The notes under the pieces: model-generated
The model's input: the letters and a program-made list of their open reading frames with translations, nothing else
Databases searched by the model: none
Told to the model about the DNA's origin: nothing
Shown: piece by piece, positions 62,239 through 64,000 of the stretch
Position numbering within the stretch: position 1 is the stretch's first letter
Layout: each line of letters starts with the position of its first letter
DNA from: Siphonodentalium dalli
Lineage: Eukaryota > Mollusca > Scaphopoda > Gadilida > Siphonodentaliidae
Reading direction: 5' to 3'
Length of the DNA: 64,000 nt
Assembly (NCBI GenBank): GCA_032622095.1
Contig: CP136069.1
Coordinates: 1,364,001 to 1,428,000 of the forward strand
Translations under genes and position numbers: made by a program

Positions 62239-63335
62239 ATATAACACTCCCGTATATATGGTGCATCACACGGACCCAAGCAGACGACAGTCATCAGTGC
62301 GCTCCATACAGGGATGTTCGGAATTTATGGCAGGTCATAAATATGAATGACGATCAGGTTTTATATGCAACCCACATGGAGCCCCACATAGATGGAAGCA
62401 TGCACTACAGTGCTTGACGAGCAGGTTTTCTGGGGACGAGGCTTTCCCTGAGAAATGAACCTTTTTTTTTGTCTGGCCTAAGTTTCATTATACTGCGCAC
62501 ACAATACGAGGGCGTGTCATAACTCTGGAAATATCTGACTGTGTATACATTCTCCAAGAAGTCCAACACTTAAGGATAAGTTTATATTCTAAATGGACTT
62601 GACTTATTTAAACCCCTACACAATGTCTACGTAATGTGAAAGAAGGAATCATAGGGTGGATCAATACACCAAATATCAAATCAACAGCTAGATCTTATAA
62701 ATATACTCTCAACAGGATAATATCATTTCCATCTTTCCAAATTTTCGCAAACTCACTTTATTTTTACCATATCATGCAGGAATAGAATAACAATAAACGG
62801 CCGTTATTGTCCCGTGCTGAGAACAAACTCGGGAACCGACTTTTCAAATTGTATTTATCGAGTAAGCCATTAAATTTCGTTGCGTCAGAACTAAAGTGTT
62901 CCATATTTTCATTGTGGGAAATGGAGTTTAAAGATTTGACCCCCCCCCCCCCCCCCACCGGTTCACATGTTCTCATTCTGTTTTTAGAAGATAGTACACA
63001 GCGGGTATGATAGCTGGTGTAAAAATACTATTATATTACGAGTTTCGAGACAAAACATGTGATATCTTGGGTGTAATCAGGAAAAAATACTTTAGAGATC
63101 GAACAATTTGCGTAAAATTTTTCTGTTTTTTTTCCCCGTGCTATATTGGTTTTTGTGTTTTTTAATCATATAAACGTGCAAAAATCCCAAATCACGCCAT
63201 TTTCTGTGTTATTTTAACCAAATAATTATTCTAGAAATAAGAGATCATGCCATGAATCTCAACTATGGCTACCGCCCGTAGAGATCATATTCCACCAGTA
63301 CAAAACCTGGGAACTTTTTGAAGTTTTGACAGGGA
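62239..63335. other. Intergenic stretch with a 17 bp C run, no gene recognised
   Basis: C run at about 62940-62956. Frames 62764-62976 (minus) and 62807-63010 (plus) overlap the same region and lack motifs. Confidence 0.4.
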
Positions 63336-63339
63336 ACAG

Positions 63340-64000
63340 TTGAAAATTTCTTACCTGCCAAAACATTAGTTGCAAATTTCACACCAACAATAGGTTGAAA
63401 ATGTTCTTGTAGTTTGATTTTCAAACTATTTATTGGGGGGAATTGATTGTTTTTGGACCAACATTTGCATATTTTCCTATTTTTTGTCAAAATTTTGGAT
63501 TGAAATGGTCATCAGTTGGAAATTTTCCAACCTTAGGAGGGGTGCCAGGTTGGAAATTTCCAACACTTGTAAAGCTTGTGTCCTGGTACCTCCCTCGTGG
63601 CCAGTCAAAAACTGCTAGTTAATTTAAGAAAACAATATTGTGAACAAAATTTGGTCAACATTGTCATTGGAATTGTCATTAGTTGGAAATTTTCCAGCAT
63701 AAGTGGGGGTGTCAGGTTTGAAATTTCCAACTCTTGGAAGGCTTGAGGCTAGTCTAGATGCTAGGATTTTGCGATTTTCTTGTTCAGATTTCAAAATTTC
63801 CACACACCAGGGCGAACCATTGTCGGCCCGGTGAGACATTGTCCCTCCCCGTCGCCAATACAAAACTGTTAATTAGTTTAACAAAACAATATTTTACTAC
63901 ATTTGGTCAAACTTGTGGACTGAAATGGTCATCAGTTGGAGAATTTCCAACCTGACGGGGAGTATGATGTTTGAAATTTCCAACACTCGGAAAGCTTCAG
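63340..64000 (-). repeat. TTGGAAATTTCCAA palindrome-rich dispersed repeat
   Basis: Three related blocks start near 63508, 63678 and 63928, each with atcagttggaaattttccaa (or gagaatttccaacc) followed by gggg and a second tttgaaatttccaac about 30 bp later, then cttgtaaagcttg or similar. The opening part is the reverse complement of 47440-47540. It continues beyond the window. Confidence 0.7.

Overview
This is 64 kb of AT-rich eukaryotic, non-coding, repeat-dominated DNA. The repeat types (hairpin-headed short retroposons, inverted-repeat elements, minisatellites, long C/G runs, one decayed LINE fragment) suggest a marine invertebrate, perhaps a mollusc or other lophotrochozoan; that assignment is inference from repeat style only. 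I see no intact protein-coding gene, rRNA, tRNA, CRISPR array or bacterial operon. The open frames present are short, mostly open at non-ATG codons, and recur because the DNA repeats.

Region 1 (1-38646) is a higher-order tandem array. Its monomer is about 8.1 kb, with full or partial copies beginning near 1093, 9678, 16931, 25078 and 33214, plus a partial copy at 1-1092. The copies at 16931 and 25078 look nearly identical and are offset by 8136 bp over most of their length. Each monomer is built as spacer S1 - element E - spacer S2 - a second, internally duplicated E. Element E is a stack of three minisatellites: beta (42 bp unit), gamma (87 bp) and alpha (40 bp), closed by a conserved linker L. 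The three unit families share a core of about 19 nt. It lies forward in beta and alpha and reverse-complemented in gamma and at the end of L, so each E is potentially a large fold-back structure. S1 holds hairpin-headed retroposons, a TTAATT-rich tract, inverted TTGACCTTGAA motifs and, in three monomers, a 122 bp tandem repeat with GCGCATGCGC palindromes. S2 is made of dispersed repeats that also occur at 40.9, 52.7, 58.0 and 58.6 kb.

Region 2 (38647-48370) holds dispersed repeats: a hairpin-headed retroposon with 130 bp internal repeats (38.7-39.2 kb), a 2.8 kb minus-strand element nested in a palindromic MITE (41.2-44.3 kb), a compound hairpin (42.1 kb), and a 3.5 kb element with CACT-type inverted ends and subterminal TGTGTGG repeats (44.8-48.4 kb).

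Region 3 (48690-51190) is a satellite of seven monomers of about 380 bp in an alternating dimer. It carries 13 RFX X-box-like sites (GTTGCCATGGYAAC type) spaced 187-194 bp, close to a nucleosome repeat.

Region 4 (51190-64000) is a graveyard of dispersed elements: inverted-repeat elements at 53.3 and 55.2 kb, a 38 bp minisatellite, C-rich arrays of about 70 bp units, a LINE reverse-transcriptase-protein C-terminal remnant on the minus strand (57.4-57.9 kb), and palindromic TTGGAAATTTCCAA repeats at the right edge. The main interest is structural: the fold-back higher-order array and the X-box satellite. All boundaries were read by eye and are approximate to a few bases or tens of bases.
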